DNA of 6,613 nucleotides from Bacillota bacterium (GTDB lineage Bacteria; Bacillota_A; Clostridia; Clostridiales; Clostridiaceae). The stretch covers positions 1 through 6,613 of the forward strand of contig JAJXYA010000153.1 of NCBI GenBank assembly GCA_021780795.1, read 5' to 3'. The notes beneath the pieces are model-generated. The model did not search any database. It saw nothing but the letters and a program-made list of their open reading frames with translations, and was not told the origin of the DNA. Shown one piece after another: positions 5,692 to 6,613 of the stretch. The translations under genes and the position numbers were made by a program. The number at the start of each line of letters is the position of its first letter. The stretch's first letter is position 1.

Positions 5692-6613
5692 ATGAATTTT
5701 TTTAAAATGAAAGAATTACAATCATCCAAAGTTAAATTATTTATATTTGTCACATTTCTTTTGTTTATACCGATATTTACTACAACCTACACCTATGCTA
5801 ATACTGATGATTCAAAAGAAGAAGTTAAAAGTTATATAGAACAAATTTTTCAAAGAAGAAATAAGGCTATATTAACCGGTGATTTAGAATTAATTCAATC
5901 AATTTATAATATGGATACAAAGTATGGAACTTGGGCATATGAATATGAAAAAAGAAAGATGGATTACATTAATAATTGGGAAGAAAAACAAGGAGTTAAG
6001 TTTATAGATATTACACCAACAGTAATTGTAAAAAGAATCAAAGGTAGTAATAATAATTTTTCTGTTTCTTTATTATGTTCAACAGAATATAAGTATGTAT
6101 ATGAAGATCAGCCAGAACTTGAAAACACTTCAAGAATTGGAACCTATCACAACTTACAGCTTATTAATAAAGATGGTTCATGGATAATTTCTAAAGAGTG
6201 GTATAATGATCCTTTTGCAGATTCTTTATACTTAGATAATATTAAGGCAGATTCTATAAAACAATATATACTATCTCAAAATGCAAGAGATTTATCTACT
6301 ATACACAAGAGAAGGATCAAGGCTATAGAATATGCTGATAAATATTGTGGTGCTGCAAGTATTGAGGAATATGGATATAAGTATAATAAAAAGTATAGAG
6401 ACTATAATCCTCAAGGTGGCGATTGTGCAAATTTTGCATCACAAATTCTTTTTGAAGGAGGAAAATTCAGAAAAAATTCTGCTTGGAACTATGATGGAAA
6501 TGGAGCAACAAGGGCTTGGCTAAATGCTGATGGCTTTAAAAAATATATGACCAATAGTGGTAGAGCATCAATAATTGCCTATGGTAGCTACGACAAGGTT
6601 TTTAAAGCTAGTT
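5692..6613 (+). CDS. Exported Amidase_6-like cysteine protein, 3' end cut off
   Basis: An open frame from ATG 5692 to the window edge, 307 codons so far with no stop. AGGAG (5678-5682) lies 9 bases before the start, and the gap to the peptidase stop is only 15 bases, so the two are probably one operon. A hydrophobic signal segment covers residues 15-32 and a cleavage site near TYA|NT (36-37). Residues 40-190 form a Lys/Glu/Tyr-rich region of unknown role that reads like a small alpha+beta domain (ending DGSWIISKEWYNDPF). From about 205 the sequence resembles the putative amidase domain Amidase_6. YNPQGGDCANFASQ (239-251) carries the probable nucleophile C245, as in NlpC/P60-like folds, and NSAWNYDG follows. 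The expected histidine lies beyond the window. A wall-hydrolase role is inferred from the fold and the neighbour. Confidence 0.85.
   Translation, partial: MNFFKMKELQSSKVKLFIFVTFLLFIPIFTTTYTYANTDDSKEEVKSYIEQIFQRRNKAILTGDLELIQSIYNMDTKYGTWAYEYEKRKMDYINNWEEKQGVKFIDITPTVIVKRIKGSNNNFSVSLLCSTEYKYVYEDQPELENTSRIGTYHNLQLINKDGSWIISKEWYNDPFADSLYLDNIKADSIKQYILSQNARDLSTIHKRRIKAIEYADKYCGAASIEEYGYKYNKKYRDYNPQGGDCANFASQILFEGGKFRKNSAWNYDGNGATRAWLNADGFKKYMTNSGRASIIAYGSYDKVFKAS

Noticed and set aside
6332..6523. 63-codon plus-strand ORF
   Set aside because: It overlaps the Amidase_6-like gene in another frame, inside the conserved cysteine-motif region. The larger frame has a signal peptide, a ribosome binding site and domain similarity.
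1..6613. CRISPR array, insertion sequence, tRNA or rRNA
   Set aside because: No regularly spaced repeats, transposase motifs, terminal inverted repeats with target duplications, cloverleaf sequences or rRNA signatures were seen on either strand.

Overview
The window is AT-rich, uses strong AGGAGG-type ribosome binding sites, and encodes a RhlE-type helicase, a soluble chemotaxis transducer, a stress-type short-chain dehydrogenase and two secreted wall-acting proteins. This fits a spore-forming Firmicute of the Clostridium type. The assignment is inferred from composition and protein resemblance only; no 16S or other species marker is present.

Layout, left to right. A minus-strand gene starts at 100 and runs off the left edge. 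The next ~485 bases (101-585) carry no large gene. They hold a plausible promoter for that leftward gene and a compact plus-strand unit: a 23-codon ORF with a good ribosome binding site, inside RNA that can fold around it, followed by a long perfect terminator hairpin. Next come two minus-strand genes: the DEAD-box RNA helicase (586-1860) and, upstream of it, a membrane-less methyl-accepting-type transducer (2259-3230). They are separated by about 400 bases that probably contain the helicase promoter and a long 5' leader.

The 269 bases between the transducer and the rightward dehydrogenase (3500-4369) form a divergent control region. It contains a perfect CRP/FNR-type palindrome placed exactly as expected for activation of the transducer promoter. 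After the dehydrogenase come a terminator, a second hairpin and a promoter. A likely two-gene operon follows: an exported M15 zinc peptidase (4741-5676) and, 15 bases later, an exported protein with an Amidase_6-like cysteine motif, cut by the right edge.

The genes look like a collection of small, independently controlled housekeeping and accessory units: RNA remodelling, signalling, redox stress and wall hydrolysis. The least explained part is 370-570, a possible small RNA or micropeptide locus. A 14-base segment of it could pair with the leader of the divergent gene at the left edge.
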